Below, in pieces: positions 23,215-24,111 of a stretch of DNA of 24,111 nucleotides. The notes under the pieces are model-generated. The model was not told where the DNA came from and searched no databases. It saw nothing but the letters and a program-made list of their open reading frames with translations. Each line of letters opens with the position of its first letter. Positions within the stretch are counted from its first letter, which is position 1. Source of the stretch: an uncultured Methylobacter sp. (GTDB lineage: Bacteria > Pseudomonadota > Gammaproteobacteria > Methylococcales > Methylomonadaceae); assembly GCA_903831545.1 (NCBI GenBank), contig CAIKYI010000682.1, forward strand, positions 1 through 24,111, written 5' to 3'. A program made the translations under genes and the position numbers.

Positions 23215-24059
23215 GTGCATTAAGCCATAAAATTGATTTTGCTATTATCTTCAGCGTTAAACATGCAAATCCCAACGGTGATCCGCTGAATGGCAATCGC
23301 CCTCGCACCGACTATGACGGCTTTGGGGAAGTGACCGATGTGTGTTTAAAACGTAAAATTCGTGACCGATTACAAACCGCAGGCAAGGCGATTTTTGTCC
23401 AGTCTGACGAGAAAAAAACTGATGGTATGACCAGTTTACAAAATCGCGCCTACGCGGAACCACCGATTGGTTTAGGTAAAGAGGCATTCAATGCCAAAAA
23501 AACCAACAAAGATGCCACAGCAAAACAGGCGTGTGATCACTGGTTTGATGTCCGTGCTTTTGGTCAAGTTTTTGCCTTTGGTAAAGAAGCCGATGCCGCA
23601 GGCGTTTCCATTGCCATTCGCGGCCCTGTAACCGTTCAATCTGCATTTAGCGTAGAGCCGGTTAGCATCACAAGCACCCAGATCACAAAAAGCGTGAGCG
23701 GTGAGGGTGACGGCACTAAAAAAGGTTCGGATACTATGGGCATGAAACATCGTGTAGATGAAGCCATCTATGTGGTTTACGGTGCAATGACACCACAACT
23801 CGCCGATAAAACCGGTTTTAGTGATGATGATGCCGAAACCATCAAGGCCATTTTGCCCAAACTGTTTGAGGGTGATGAGTCTTCAGCAAGACCGGCTGGT
23901 TCAATGGCCGTCAAAAAAGTCATCTGGTGGCAACATAATTCCAAAGCAGGGCAATATTCATCTGCTAAAGTTCATAGTTCACTGGCTGTTAATACTGATG
24001 GCAGCTATGTGTTAAAATCACTTGATGGTTTAGTTCCAAAGGAAATAGATGGATTTTAA
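23211..24059 (+). CDS. cas7c: Cas7c (Csd2), backbone subunit of the type I-C Cascade
   Basis: This 282-residue protein polymerises along the crRNA spacer to form the Cascade filament. Clear Csd2-family marks are FSVKHANPNGDPLNGNRPRT near the N-terminus, CLKRKIRDRL, the segment DVRAFGQVFAFG, and SITSTQITKSVSGEGDG in the middle. It is complete, with stop TAA at 24057-24059. Its start overlaps cas8c by 4 bp. The remaining 52 bp of the window hold no gene start that I can see. In standard I-C order cas4, cas1, cas2 and the repeat array would follow beyond the window. Confidence 0.95.
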   Translation: MSALSHKIDFAIIFSVKHANPNGDPLNGNRPRTDYDGFGEVTDVCLKRKIRDRLQTAGKAIFVQSDEKKTDGMTSLQNRAYAEPPIGLGKEAFNAKKTNKDATAKQACDHWFDVRAFGQVFAFGKEADAAGVSIAIRGPVTVQSAFSVEPVSITSTQITKSVSGEGDGTKKGSDTMGMKHRVDEAIYVVYGAMTPQLADKTGFSDDDAETIKAILPKLFEGDESSARPAGSMAVKKVIWWQHNSKAGQYSSAKVHSSLAVNTDGSYVLKSLDGLVPKEIDGF

Positions 24060-24111
24060 AGTTAGGTTTATTGTGTAAAAATAAATAAGTAAACTGATTC
24101 TAGCACCTGCC

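Noticed and set aside
24060..24111. Start of cas4 or a leader and repeat at the right edge
   Set aside because: The last 52 bp show neither a coding start with a ribosome-binding site nor a repeat unit; the window simply ends.

Overview
This 24.1 kb window looks like an accessory region of a Gram-negative bacterium, most likely a gammaproteobacterium. The grounds are a P4/DUF4102-type tyrosine recombinase beside a tRNA-Thr 3' end, an AlpA-type regulator, VapBC modules and an inner-membrane MotA/MotB-like pair. By eye the sequence is moderately AT-rich. I cannot name the genus. All convincing genes are on the + strand.

Layout. (1) 1-335 is an integration junction: a minus-strand terminator, a 46-bp tRNA-Thr(UGU) 3' fragment that serves as attachment core, and two different sets of integrase arm-site-like repeats on either side. 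(2) 336-5948 is a compact satellite-like or integrative-element core. It has an integrase, an AlpA-like regulator, a primase-helicase (PrimPol-like plus SF3/D5), an iteron-rich region that looks like a replication origin, a terminase-small-subunit-like HTH protein, a small unknown ORF and a terminator. (3) 5949-6464 is a gene-free spacer. (4) 6465-17996 is a type I Zorya anti-phage locus (zorA, zorB, zorC, zorD). It is split between zorB and zorC by about 3 kb carrying a Sel1-repeat protein, an orphan VapB antitoxin and a complete AbrB-type antitoxin/PIN toxin pair. (5) 18098-24059 is the effector half of a type I-C CRISPR-Cas operon (cas3-cas5c-cas8c-cas7c). It starts about 100 bp after zorD and runs to the window edge. 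Adaptation genes and the array, if present, lie beyond the edge.

How the parts fit. The left third is mobility and replication machinery; the rest is defence cargo. In Zorya, ZorA/ZorB form an ion-driven inner-membrane motor with a long cytoplasmic tail, ZorC is a DNA-associated EH-signature protein and ZorD is a SNF2-type ATPase/nuclease effector. The Sel1 gene begins 9 bp after zorB and its Shine-Dalgarno overlaps the zorB stop region, so it is very probably co-expressed with the motor genes and may be an undescribed accessory Zorya component. The most interesting points are this split Zorya operon, the possible degenerate GIY-YIG/T5orf172-like N-terminus of the Sel1 protein, the Mrr-like C-terminus of ZorD with an altered acidic motif, the GGTGGTAC iteron region resembling a P4-type origin, and a probable internal Cas11c start in cas8c. 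The right end of the mobile element (a second copy of the tRNA-Thr segment) is not visible, so whether Zorya and CRISPR-Cas are inside it is unknown.
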